Assembly: GCF_014649755.1 (NCBI RefSeq)
Contig: NZ_BMTQ01000021.1
Span: 1-64,000 of the forward strand
Length of the DNA: 64,000 nt
Source: Streptomyces litmocidini
GTDB lineage: Bacteria > Actinomycetota > Actinomycetes > Streptomycetales > Streptomycetaceae
Direction of reading: 5' to 3'
Position numbers and translations under genes: made by a program
Notes under the pieces: model-generated
What the model was told of the DNA's origin: nothing
Seen by the model: only the letters and a program-made list of their open reading frames with translations
The model's database searches: none
Shown here: piece by piece, positions 33,323 through 40,656 of the stretch
How the letters are laid out: each line of letters opens with the position of its first letter
Position numbering within the stretch: position 1 is the stretch's first letter

Positions 33323-34220
33323 ATGCACGACGACACGTTTCTGACCGCCCTGGCCGGGCGGTTCGACGCGCACGAGGAGCAGCTGCGGGCCGTCGCCCTG
33401 CGGATCACCGGCTCCCCGGCGGAGACCGAGGCGGCGCTCGCGGCGGCGCGGGCGGATCTCGGGCGGGACGACGGCGCGGCGGTACGCGCGTGGCTGACGG
33501 CGGCCGTGGGCCGGGCGTGCGTGCGGGGACTCCAGGAGCGGGGAGCCGAGGGACGGCCGGAGAGGTCCGACGGGGGCGGGCGGGGGCGGTGGGCCGAGAC
33601 CGCGGGCGCGGGTGCCGGGAGCGGTGGGGACTCGCGTCGCGACGTCGACTCCCTGTGGCTGGCGCTGCTCGTGATGCTGGAGAGGCTCGGGGGTGACGAG
33701 CGGCTCGCCTATGTCCTGCACGATGTGTTCGGGCTGCCCCCGTACGAGACCGCCCGGATCATCGGCTGCTCCCCGGACGCGGCGGCGCGACTGGCCCGGC
33801 GGGCGCGGGAGCGGCTCCGGGGCGGCGGGGCGTCCCGTACCCGGGGCGAACGGGGGTGGCGGCGCGCCGAGGGCGAACACGGGTGGCGGCGCGCGGTGGT
33901 GGACCGGTTCCTGGCGGCCGCGCGCGCGTGACGCCCGCGCGCTGGCGGCCGTCCTCGACCCCGACGTCGTGGCGTACTCCGAGGGCGGCCCGGTGCACGG
34001 GGCCGCCGCGGTCGCCGAGACGGCCGCCGCCTTCGCCGGACGCGCGGACGTGTCCCGGCCCGCGTTGGTCGACGGGGCCGTCGGCGCGGTCGGGTTCGCC
34101 GCCGGCCGGCCGGTCTCCGCGGTCGGCGCCACCCTCCGGCGGGGCCGCATCGTCACCCTCTCGCTGACCAGCGGGGAGGACCGGGTGCGCGCCCTCGACC
34201 TGGCCTTTCCCGACAGCTGA
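33323..34220 (+). pseudogene. Frameshifted SigJ/ECF41-type sigma factor
   Basis: The first frame (33323-33931) encodes 202 residues with sigma regions 2 and 4 (VALRITGSPAETEAAL; LAYVLHDVFGLPPYETARIIGCSPDAAARLARRAR). It stops at TGA 33929-33931 in a GC-rich GCGCGCGCG run. The +1 frame continues directly with DARALAAVLDPDVVAYSEGGPVHGAAAVAETAAAF and ends at 34220: this is the SnoaL-like C-terminal domain that in ECF41 sigmas controls activity. One extra base therefore splits the two domains. A 27-bp in-frame duplication (33844-33870, 33871-33897) lies just before the break. It could be a real pseudogene, a sequencing error or a truncated, constitutive sigma. Confidence 0.75.
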
Positions 34221-34267
34221 GGCACGGACCGGAAGAAATTCCGGTGCGCTCGAAGGGGCGGTTCCGT

Positions 34268-34339
34268 TAACCTCGCGGCATGTCGACGCCCCGAATCTCC
34301 TAGCCGAGGACCCGCACCCACGCCACCCGTGTGTCCTCG
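34268..34339 (+). promoter_or_regulatory. Mini-ORF and hairpin leader of the ABC-F gene
   Basis: TAACCT (34268-34273) ends six bases before an ATG (34280) that encodes MSTPRIS and stops at 34303. One base later a CGAGGAC/GTCCTCG hairpin (34305-34339) begins; the ABC-F start is at 34362. An ACCGGAA-GAAA-TTCCGGT hairpin lies upstream at 34228-34245. ABC-F resistance genes are often induced by ribosome stalling on such leaders. Confidence 0.45.
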
Positions 34340-34361
34340 ACCCCCTTCGGAGTGTCACCCC

Positions 34362-35960
34362 ATGATCACCGTTCGTGGTGCCGACCTGCGCGTCGGCGCC
34401 CGGCTCCTGCTGTCCGGCGTCTCCTTCCACGTCGCCCCCGGCGACCGGATCGGCCTCGTCGGCCGCAACGGCGCCGGCAAGTCCACCCTCCTCGACACCC
34501 TGGCCGGGCTGCGCGGCCCGGCCGCCGGCACGGTCACCCGTACCGGCTCCGTCGGCCACCTCGCGCAGGATTCGCGGGCCGCCGACCCCTCGGTGACCGT
34601 CACCCACCGGATCCTCTCCGCACGCGGCCTCGACCGGGCGGCCCGGCGGCTCGCGGAGGCCGCCCGCCGGCTCGGCGAGGCGCCCGACGCGCGGGCGCTC
34701 GCCGCCTACGACGCCGCCGAGACCGCCTTCGAGGCGGGCGGCGGGTACGCGGCGGAGGCGGAGGCCGCCCGGGTCGCCGCCGGCCTCGGCCTGCCCCGTG
34801 CGCTCATGGACCGGCCCGTCGGCCGGCTGTCCGGCGGCCAGAAGCGCCGGGTCGAGCTGGCCAGGATCCTCTTCGCCGGTCACGGCCGGGACGGCACGCT
34901 GCTGCTCGACGAGCCGACCAACCACCTGGACGCCGACTCGATCCGCTGGTTGCGCGGTCACCTCGCCGCCCACCGGGGCGGACTCGTCCTCGTCAGCCAC
35001 GACGTGCGGCTCCTCGCCGACACCGTCAACCGGGTCTTCCACCTCGACCCGCAGCGCGCCTCGCTGGACGTCCACAACACCGGCTGGGAGGCCCACCTCG
35101 CCCAGCGGGAGGCCGACGGGCGACGCCGGGTGCGCGAGCGCGCCAACGCCGAGCGGAAGGCGGCCGCCCTGCACGCGCAGGCGGACCGCATGAAGTCCCG
35201 GGTGGCGACGGCGACGACCGCCCGCAGCATGGCGCGCCGGGCCGACCGGATGCTCGCCGGACTCGCCCCGGCACGACGGACCGAGCGGGTCGCCCGCATC
35301 CGGCTGCCCGAGCCCGCCCCCTGCGGCCGGACGCCGCTGGGCGCCGTGTCGCTCACCAAGGCGTACGGGGAACGGCCGGTGCTCGACGGGGTGGACCTGG
35401 CCGTGGACCGGGGCGGCCGTCTGGTCGTCCTCGGGCTCAACGGGGCCGGCAAGACGACCCTGCTGAGGCTCCTCGCCGGGCAGGAGGCTCCCGACGCGGG
35501 GCGGGTGGTGCGCGGGCACGGGCTGCGACTCGGCTACTTCGCCCAGGAGCACGAGACGCTGGACCCGGAGCGCACGGTCCGGGAGAACCTGGCGGCGGCG
35601 GCTCCCCATCTGACGGACGGTGAGGTACGGGCGGTGCTCGGCGCGTTCCTGTTCCGGGGCGACGACGCCGACAAGCCGGCCGGGGTCCTCTCCGGCGGCG
35701 AGAAGACCCGGCTCGCGCTGGCCGCCCTGGTGCACTCCGGCGCGAACGTGCTGCTCCTCGACGAGCCCACCAACCACCTGGACCCGGCGTCGCGCGACGA
35801 GGTCCTGGCGGCGGTGGGCACCTATCCGGGTGCGATCGTGATGGTCACGCACGACGAGGGCGCGCTCGACGCCCTGCGCCCGGAGCGGGTCCTGCTGCTC
35901 CCGGACGCGGACGAGGACCTGTGGAGCGCGGAGTACCGGGAGCTGGTCGCCCTGGCGTAG
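34362..35960 (+). CDS. ABC-F family ATPase (ribosome-associated)
   Basis: This 532-residue soluble protein has two ABC ATPase domains and no membrane segment. It shows Walker A GRNGAGKST and GLNGAGKTT, signatures LSGGQKRR and LSGGEKTR, and Walker B LLLDEPTNHLD twice, joined by a basic linker (about 245-310) rich in Arg and Lys that in ABC-F proteins enters the ribosomal E site. Members either regulate translation or protect against macrolides and related drugs. The ATG at 34362 has GGAG 9 nt upstream. The mini-ORF before it supports drug-inducible resistance, but a housekeeping role is possible. Confidence 0.88.
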   Translation: MITVRGADLRVGARLLLSGVSFHVAPGDRIGLVGRNGAGKSTLLDTLAGLRGPAAGTVTRTGSVGHLAQDSRAADPSVTVTHRILSARGLDRAARRLAEAARRLGEAPDARALAAYDAAETAFEAGGGYAAEAEAARVAAGLGLPRALMDRPVGRLSGGQKRRVELARILFAGHGRDGTLLLDEPTNHLDADSIRWLRGHLAAHRGGLVLVSHDVRLLADTVNRVFHLDPQRASLDVHNTGWEAHLAQREADGRRRVRERANAERKAAALHAQADRMKSRVATATTARSMARRADRMLAGLAPARRTERVARIRLPEPAPCGRTPLGAVSLTKAYGERPVLDGVDLAVDRGGRLVVLGLNGAGKTTLLRLLAGQEAPDAGRVVRGHGLRLGYFAQEHETLDPERTVRENLAAAAPHLTDGEVRAVLGAFLFRGDDADKPAGVLSGGEKTRLALAALVHSGANVLLLDEPTNHLDPASRDEVLAAVGTYPGAIVMVTHDEGALDALRPERVLLLPDADEDLWSAEYRELVALA

Positions 35961-36029
35961 GGGGGCGGGGCGGGGGCGCGGTGCGTCCGGCAGCGGTGCG
36001 CGTGGAGGCGGGGTGGGGCGGAACCGTAA

Positions 36030-36051
36030 ACCCTGACCCGCGCGTCAGGGT
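36030..36051. promoter_or_regulatory. MerR-type palindrome upstream of the VOC pseudogene
   Basis: ACCCTGAC-N6-GTCAGGGT forms 8-bp arms. Its symmetry resembles operators of MerR-family regulators, which often flank VOC genes in Streptomyces. No merR gene adjoins. It may alternatively be the terminator of the ABC-F gene, 70 nt upstream. Confidence 0.4.
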
Positions 36052-36120
36052 CGGGTCCGTGGCGGGAGAGGGGGATCCCCGAGGGCCGCCGCCGCTCCGG
36101 CGCCCTGGCCTGGAGGCACG

Positions 36121-36522
36121 ATCATCGATGCGCAGACACAGGTACGGATCGCCCGCCCGTCGCGGGACCTCGCCGCCGCCGAGCGGTTCTACGTCGACGG
36201 GCTCGGCCTCGAGGTGCAGTGACGGAGCGAGGAGCGGGTGCCCGGGAAGCACGATCTGCTCATGGTCGGACCCCCCGGCGGGAGCCGGCACTTCGAGCTG
36301 ACCTTCGATCCCGAGCACCCGCTGGAACCCACCCCGACCGTCGAGGACCTGTTCGTCGTCCATCTCGGCGCGCCCGTCGAGGAGGAGCAGGTGGAGCGGT
36401 TGCTCGCCGCCGGCGGGACGCGGGTGTCCGCGCACAACCCGTACGGGGACGAGCACGGCGTCACCGTCGCCGACCCCGACGGATACCGGCTCGTCCTGTG
36501 CTCGCGGAGCTGGACCAGATGA
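36121..36522 (+). pseudogene. Inactivated VOC (glyoxalase/bleomycin-resistance-like) gene
   Basis: Read from ATC at 36121 the frame gives IDAQTQVRIARPSRDLAAAERFY and DGLGLEVQ, the first VOC beta-alpha unit, then TGA (36220-36222), then resumes in the same frame with HDLLMVGPPGGSRHFELTF and ends HGVTVADPDGYRLVLCSR. GGAGG lies 4 nt before the ATC, where an ATG would be expected. The gene therefore seems to have lost its start codon (ATG to ATC) and acquired an in-frame stop, probably from TGG. A 94-residue fragment from a GTG at 36238 remains possible but lacks half of the metal site. Confidence 0.75.
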
Positions 36523-36523
36523 A

Positions 36524-37687
36524 CTAGGCGGTGCGCACCGCGCGCAGGACCACGAACTTCCGGTCGCTGGCGACGAGTTCGCTGTTGCCGAAGATCCGGC
36601 GGAGCGTGACGTGGTAGCCGAGGTGCCGGTTGCCGATGACCCACAGTTCGCCGCCGGGCCGCAGCGCGCGCCGCGCGTCCGTGAACATCCGGCGGGCGGT
36701 GCGGTCGGTGGTGGCCTGGTGGCTGTGGAAGGGCGGGTTGTTGAGGACGAGGTCCACCGACCCGGCGGGCAGGGCGGTGAGCCCGTCGCCGACGAGGAAC
36801 TCGGCCTTGCGGCCGGTGCCCACGTGGGTGCGGAAGTTCTCCTCCGCCGAGGCGACGGCCGGGTACGACTCGTCGGTGAAGACCAGTTCCGCCTCGGGTT
36901 CGTGGAGGGCGATGGCGAGGCCGACGACGCCGTTGCCGCAGCCGAGGTCGGCGACCCGGGCCCGGCCGAGGCCGCCCGGCAGGTTCGCGAGGAAGAAGCG
37001 GGTGCCGATGTCGAGGCGGTCGGCGCAGAAGACCCCGGCGTGGTTGGTGACGGTCAGTCCGGGGAGGCCGGGCGCGGGGGTGTCGGCGGGGAGGTCGTAG
37101 CGGTACGGCCAGGGGTTCGGCCCGGGCGCGGCGGCCGGGTCGGGGGTGGTGTGGATCAGCCGGGCCTTCTTCACCGCGAGCGAGGTGCGGGTGGGGCCGA
37201 GGATCCGCTCGAAGAGCTTGAGCGTGGAGGTGTGGATGTCCTTGACCATGCCCGTGCCGACGATCACGGTGTCCTCGTGCACGGCGGGTGCGAGCCGGTG
37301 CAGCTGGTCCTCCAGGAGCGCGAGGCTCTTGGGGACCCGGACGAGGAGCACGTCGATCCGCTCGGGCGGCGGGTCCTGGGTGGTGAGCAGCCGGACGGCG
37401 TCCGGGGCGGCTCCGGCGCGCGCGAGGTTGGCCCGGGTCGCCTGCCCGCCGAGGTACGAGTCGGAGATCTGGACGAGTTCCCGGGGCCCCGCGGCCTGCA
37501 GTGCGGTGACGAGGGCTCCCCAGCGGTCGCCGAGGACGGCGACGGTGCCGGAGAGGTCGGTGCCGGTCTCGGCGAGGTGTCCGAGGAGGTATTCGTCGGA
37601 CGCGTCCCAGGCGCGCAGCGGGTCGCGCGGGTCCTCGGGGAAACGGGTCAGCGTGAAGGCGCCCCATGACGTGCTCAAACGGTTCAT
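36524..37687 (-). CDS. RlmG/RsmC-like class I methyltransferase (rRNA guanine-N2)
   Basis: This 387-residue protein has two tandem methyltransferase-like domains, as in RlmG and RsmC. The C-terminal one is active-looking: SAM motif VADLGCGNGVVGLAIAL near residue 243 and the catalytic NPPFHSHQATT near 325. The N-terminal one is degenerate. RlmG/RsmC methylate N2 of specific guanines in 23S or 16S rRNA; the exact target here is unknown. The ATG at 37685-37687 has GAGAG upstream, and TAGCCT is a possible -10 nine bases before it. It ends 1 nt from the VOC pseudogene on the opposite strand. Confidence 0.85.
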   Translation of the reverse strand: MNRLSTSWGAFTLTRFPEDPRDPLRAWDASDEYLLGHLAETGTDLSGTVAVLGDRWGALVTALQAAGPRELVQISDSYLGGQATRANLARAGAAPDAVRLLTTQDPPPERIDVLLVRVPKSLALLEDQLHRLAPAVHEDTVIVGTGMVKDIHTSTLKLFERILGPTRTSLAVKKARLIHTTPDPAAAPGPNPWPYRYDLPADTPAPGLPGLTVTNHAGVFCADRLDIGTRFFLANLPGGLGRARVADLGCGNGVVGLAIALHEPEAELVFTDESYPAVASAEENFRTHVGTGRKAEFLVGDGLTALPAGSVDLVLNNPPFHSHQATTDRTARRMFTDARRALRPGGELWVIGNRHLGYHVTLRRIFGNSELVASDRKFVVLRAVRTA

Positions 37688-37733
37688 CGTGCTCTCAGGC
37701 TAGCCGGTCGGGGCCGCCGGTTCTCGCGGTCGG

Positions 37734-37755
37734 GGCCTGTCGTTCGGATCAGGCC
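37734..37755. repeat. TTCGGATCAG hairpin repeat, copy 2
   Basis: GGCCTG-N10-CAGGCC with a TCGTTCGGAT centre. It is an inverted copy of the element at 37997-38018 (two mismatches in 22). The 331 bp between the RlmG-like gene and the histidine phosphatase gene (37688-38018) hold the two copies and no gene. Confidence 0.65.
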
Positions 37756-37996
37756 GGATCAGGGGGGCGGGGTCCGGTGCACCGCACTCGCTCCGTCCGC
37801 TCCGTCCCGGCTCCCCGATCCGTCCTTCGGATGCCGAGCGCGATCGCGGGGCGGAGGAGGGAGTCGGTGGGGTCTCCCCGTGTTCGAGCGAGGCCGAGAG
37901 CGTGGGGAAGGAGCGTTGTCGACCGGCGACAGCACGGCACGGGGGCCTCCCGTGCCCGAAGGGCTGCGGGGAGCGCGTGCCGGGTCCCGCGAGCCC

Positions 37997-38018
37997 GGCC
38001 TGCTCCGAACGGCAGGCC
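37997..38018. repeat. TTCGGATCAG hairpin repeat, copy 3
   Basis: GGCCTG-CTCCGAACGG-CAGGCC abuts the TAG stop of the next minus-strand gene, as copy 1 does for the GNAT gene. It pairs with copy 2 in reverse orientation across about 240 bp. Confidence 0.65.
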
Positions 38019-38594
38019 CTAGCAGGGGGCGGTGGCGAGGTGGAGGTGCCAGAGGCCCGGGCGGCCGGTGAGGGTGAGGGTGGAGAGGGGGCGGACGTCC
38101 ACGTTCCAGTAGGTGGCGGGCGGGGCCTTGAGGGCGTACACGAGGGCGGCCCGTACGACGGAGGGCTCGGCGACGGCGACGATGGAGCCGTCCTCGGCGG
38201 GGCGGGTGTCGAGCCAGTTCCCTATGCGGGTGATGAAGGCGAGGAGCGGTTCGCCGCCGTGCGGGGCCGTGCGGGCGTCGGTGAGCCAGGCGTCGACGGC
38301 GGCCGGTTCGAGGGCGGCGACCTCGGCGAGGGTCAGGCCGCGCCAGCGGCCCATGTCGCAGTCCCGGAGCGCGGGCTGGGCGAGGGGCGCGTAGCCGAGG
38401 GCGGTGCCGGTGGCGCGGCTGCGGGGGGTCGGGGAGCAGTAGCGGAGTTCGGCCGCGCCGAGCGGGATGAGGGCGGGCGCGGCCTGCTGCACCTCGTACC
38501 AGCCGGCCTCGTCGAGCGGCCGGTCGTCGTCGAAGCGTTCGGCGAGCAGGGAGGAGCTGCGTGCCGCCGTGACGAGCGTCACCCGAAGACTCAT
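38019..38594 (-). CDS. Histidine phosphatase family protein lacking the RHG motif
   Basis: This 191-residue protein has the phosphoglycerate-mutase-like fold, recognisable from FDDDRPLDEAGWYEVQQAAPALI, YCSPTPRSRATGTALG, LRDCDMGRWRGLTLAEV and VAVAEPSVVRAALVYAL. The catalytic RHG at the N-terminus is replaced by AAR-SSS (MSLRVTLVTAARSSS), so the phosphohistidine residue is missing. It is probably not a phosphatase by the standard mechanism. The ATG at 38592-38594 gives the start of beta-1. It ends at a hairpin repeat and precedes no obvious partner. Confidence 0.75.
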   Translation of the reverse strand: MSLRVTLVTAARSSSLLAERFDDDRPLDEAGWYEVQQAAPALIPLGAAELRYCSPTPRSRATGTALGYAPLAQPALRDCDMGRWRGLTLAEVAALEPAAVDAWLTDARTAPHGGEPLLAFITRIGNWLDTRPAEDGSIVAVAEPSVVRAALVYALKAPPATYWNVDVRPLSTLTLTGRPGLWHLHLATAPC

Positions 38595-38663
38595 GGCCGC
38601 GATGGTGAGGCCGGTGGCTCCGCTGGTCAAGGGGTTGTCTGCGGGGGCCGGAGGGGGGTGGGC

Positions 38664-39116
38664 TCACTGCTGTCCGAGAGCCATCCACTTGTCCGGATTC
38701 TGCAGTGGCGTGAAACCCACCTTCTCGTACACGCCGTGCGCGTCGGCGGTGGCGAGCATGATGCGGCGCAGGCCGTAGGGGGCGAGGTGGTCGCGGACGG
38801 CGGTGACGAGCGCGGTGCCGAGGCCGGTGCCGCGGGCCGGGCGGTCGACGTAGACGTCGCAGAGCCAGGCGAAGGTGGCGTAGTCGGTGACGACGCGCGC
38901 GTAGGCGCTCATCTCGCCGGTCTCCCGGTGGTAGGCGCCGAGGTTCAGGGAGCCCGCGATGGCGTCGTCCTGCTTCTCCCGAGGTCGGCCGAGCGCCCAG
39001 TAGGCGTCGGTGGAGAGCCAGTGGTGGACGCGGGCCGCGTCGATCCGGGTGGGGTCGGCTGAGATCTCGTACGCCCCGTGCATGACGGGGCCGTCGGTGG
39101 TGGTGCCGTCGCTCAT
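38664..39116 (-). CDS. GNAT family N-acetyltransferase
   Basis: This is a 150-residue GNAT. YEISADPTRIDAARVHHWLSTDAYWALGR is the N-terminal segment seen in a small actinobacterial/proteobacterial GNAT group. The acetyl-CoA loop is DVYVDRPARGTGLGTALV near 92-109, and it ends with a typical YEKVGFTPL. The substrate is unknown. The ATG at 39114-39116 is chosen because a longer frame upstream would extend through the palindromic terminator at 39176-39217. It follows the MocR gene on the same strand with that terminator between them. Confidence 0.82.
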   Translation of the reverse strand: MSDGTTTDGPVMHGAYEISADPTRIDAARVHHWLSTDAYWALGRPREKQDDAIAGSLNLGAYHRETGEMSAYARVVTDYATFAWLCDVYVDRPARGTGLGTALVTAVRDHLAPYGLRRIMLATADAHGVYEKVGFTPLQNPDKWMALGQQ

Positions 39117-39175
39117 GGGTGAAGGCTTCCAGGGGGCGCTGGGGTTTGTCAGGCGAATTCGCCCCGGGCCGAGGA

Positions 39176-39217
39176 CCGGGGGCGGGCCGCGCCGGGCCCG
39201 GCGCGGCCCGCCCCCGG
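39176..39217 (-). terminator. 42-bp perfect palindrome, terminator of the MocR gene
   Basis: Two 21-bp arms (39176-39196 and 39197-39217) meet without a spacer, so the RNA hairpin would have a loop taken from the palindrome centre. It lies 2 nt beyond the MocR stop. Confidence 0.75.
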
Positions 39218-39219
39218 GG

Positions 39220-40656
39220 TCAGCCGGTGAGCTCGTCGACCGCCGTCCGCAGGCGGCGCACGCCCTCGACGATCTCCGTGGGGCCCGCGACACCCGCGAA
39301 ACTCAGCCGGATGTGGCCGGCGGGGGGTTCGGCGCAGAAGTACGGGCGGCCGGGGGCGACGGTGACGCCGGCGCGCAGTCCGGCGGCGAGGAGGGAGGAC
39401 TCGGGGAGGGCGTCGGGGAGGCGCAGCCAGAGCTGGTAGCCGCCGGAGGGGATGTACGGGAGGGCGAGTTCGGGGAGGTGGAGGGCGAGGGCGCCGGTCA
39501 TGACCTCCCGGCGGTTCCTGAGCTCCTGGGCGACGGCGCGGAGGTGGCGGGGCCAGGCCGGGGAGCCGACGAGTTCGAGCGCGGCCTCCTGGAGGGGCCG
39601 GGGGACGAAGAAGCTGTCGACGACCTGGATGGCGCGCAGGCGTTCGAGGACGGGCCCGCGGGCGGCGAGGGCACCGACGCGGAGGCTCGCCGAGGTGATC
39701 TTGGTGAGGGAGCGGACGTGGACGACGACGCCGTCGGGGTCCTCGGCGGCGAGGGGCGCGGGGAGCGGCGCGGCGTCCTCGTGGACGAGGCGGCGGGCGA
39801 AGTCGTCCTCGACGACGAAGGCCCCGGCGGCGCGGGCGATGCGGACGACCTCGCGGCGGCGTTCGGGGCGGAGCGTGGTCCCGGTCGGGTTCTGGAAGAG
39901 CGGCTGGCAGACGAAGACGCGGGCACCGGTGGCGCGGAAGGCGGCTTCGAGGAGTTCGGGGCGCACCCCGTCGGCGTCGGTGGGGACGGGGACGGGGCGG
40001 AGTCCGGCCGCGCGGGCGACGGCGAGCATGCCGGGGTAGGTGGGCGACTCGACGAGGACGGGGGTGCCGGGCGGGGCGAGGGCGCGCAGGGCGGTGCTGA
40101 TCGCGGACTGGCCGCCGGCGGTGACGAGGACCTCGGCGGCGGTGACGCTGCCGCCGATCTCCCGGGCGAACCACGCGCGCAGTTCGGGCAGGCCGTCGGT
40201 GGGCGGTCTGCCCCAGGCGCCGGGGCGGCGGCCGGCTCGGGCGAGGGCGGCGGCGAGGGCGCTCTCGGGCTGGAGGGAGGGATGGAGGTAGCCGCCGTTG
40301 AACTCGATCACGCCGGGCGGGGGCGCGGAGAGGGTGACGAGGACGCCGGAGGCGTCGACGGCCCGGGGGACGAGTTCGGTGGCGCTGTCGGCGCTGAGGG
40401 CGACCTCCTGCCAGGAGGTGTCGCCGACGACGGGAGCGGGGGTGCGCGGTTCCGCGCGGAAGGCTCCGGCGCCGGGGCGGGTGACGACGAGCCCCTCGGC
40501 GGCGAGCTGGGCGAGGGCCCGGGTGACGGTGACCGGGGAGACGCGGTAGCGCTCGACGAGCGCCCGACTCGATGGCAGTTTCCCACCGGGTGAGTAGTGG
40601 TCGAGTTCCGCTCTCAGGGATTTCGCCAGTTCCGCGACACTGCTACGCTCATGCAT
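39220..40656 (-). CDS. MocR-type regulator: GntR DNA-binding domain fused to PLP aminotransferase domain
   Basis: This 478-residue protein begins with a winged GntR helix-turn-helix (residues 1-70; PSSRALVERYRVSPVTVTRALAQLAAEGLV) and continues with a fold-type I aminotransferase domain. Its PLP lysine is in HVRSLTKITSASLRVGAL near 325, and VESPTYPGMLAVARAAG and NPTGTTLRPERRREV are conserved. MocR proteins sense amino acids or vitamins through PLP. Its ATG (40654-40656) overlaps by 2 bp the ATG of the divergent EamA transporter, which it probably controls. With TATTCT eight bases before the ATG, the mRNA is likely leaderless. Confidence 0.9.
   Translation of the reverse strand: MHERSSVAELAKSLRAELDHYSPGGKLPSSRALVERYRVSPVTVTRALAQLAAEGLVVTRPGAGAFRAEPRTPAPVVGDTSWQEVALSADSATELVPRAVDASGVLVTLSAPPPGVIEFNGGYLHPSLQPESALAAALARAGRRPGAWGRPPTDGLPELRAWFAREIGGSVTAAEVLVTAGGQSAISTALRALAPPGTPVLVESPTYPGMLAVARAAGLRPVPVPTDADGVRPELLEAAFRATGARVFVCQPLFQNPTGTTLRPERRREVVRIARAAGAFVVEDDFARRLVHEDAAPLPAPLAAEDPDGVVVHVRSLTKITSASLRVGALAARGPVLERLRAIQVVDSFFVPRPLQEAALELVGSPAWPRHLRAVAQELRNRREVMTGALALHLPELALPYIPSGGYQLWLRLPDALPESSLLAAGLRAGVTVAPGRPYFCAEPPAGHIRLSFAGVAGPTEIVEGVRRLRTAVDELTG

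Noticed and set aside
37880..38018. Short plus-strand ORFs in the gap before the histidine phosphatase
   Set aside because: They overlap the hairpin repeats and have no family match or ribosome-binding site.
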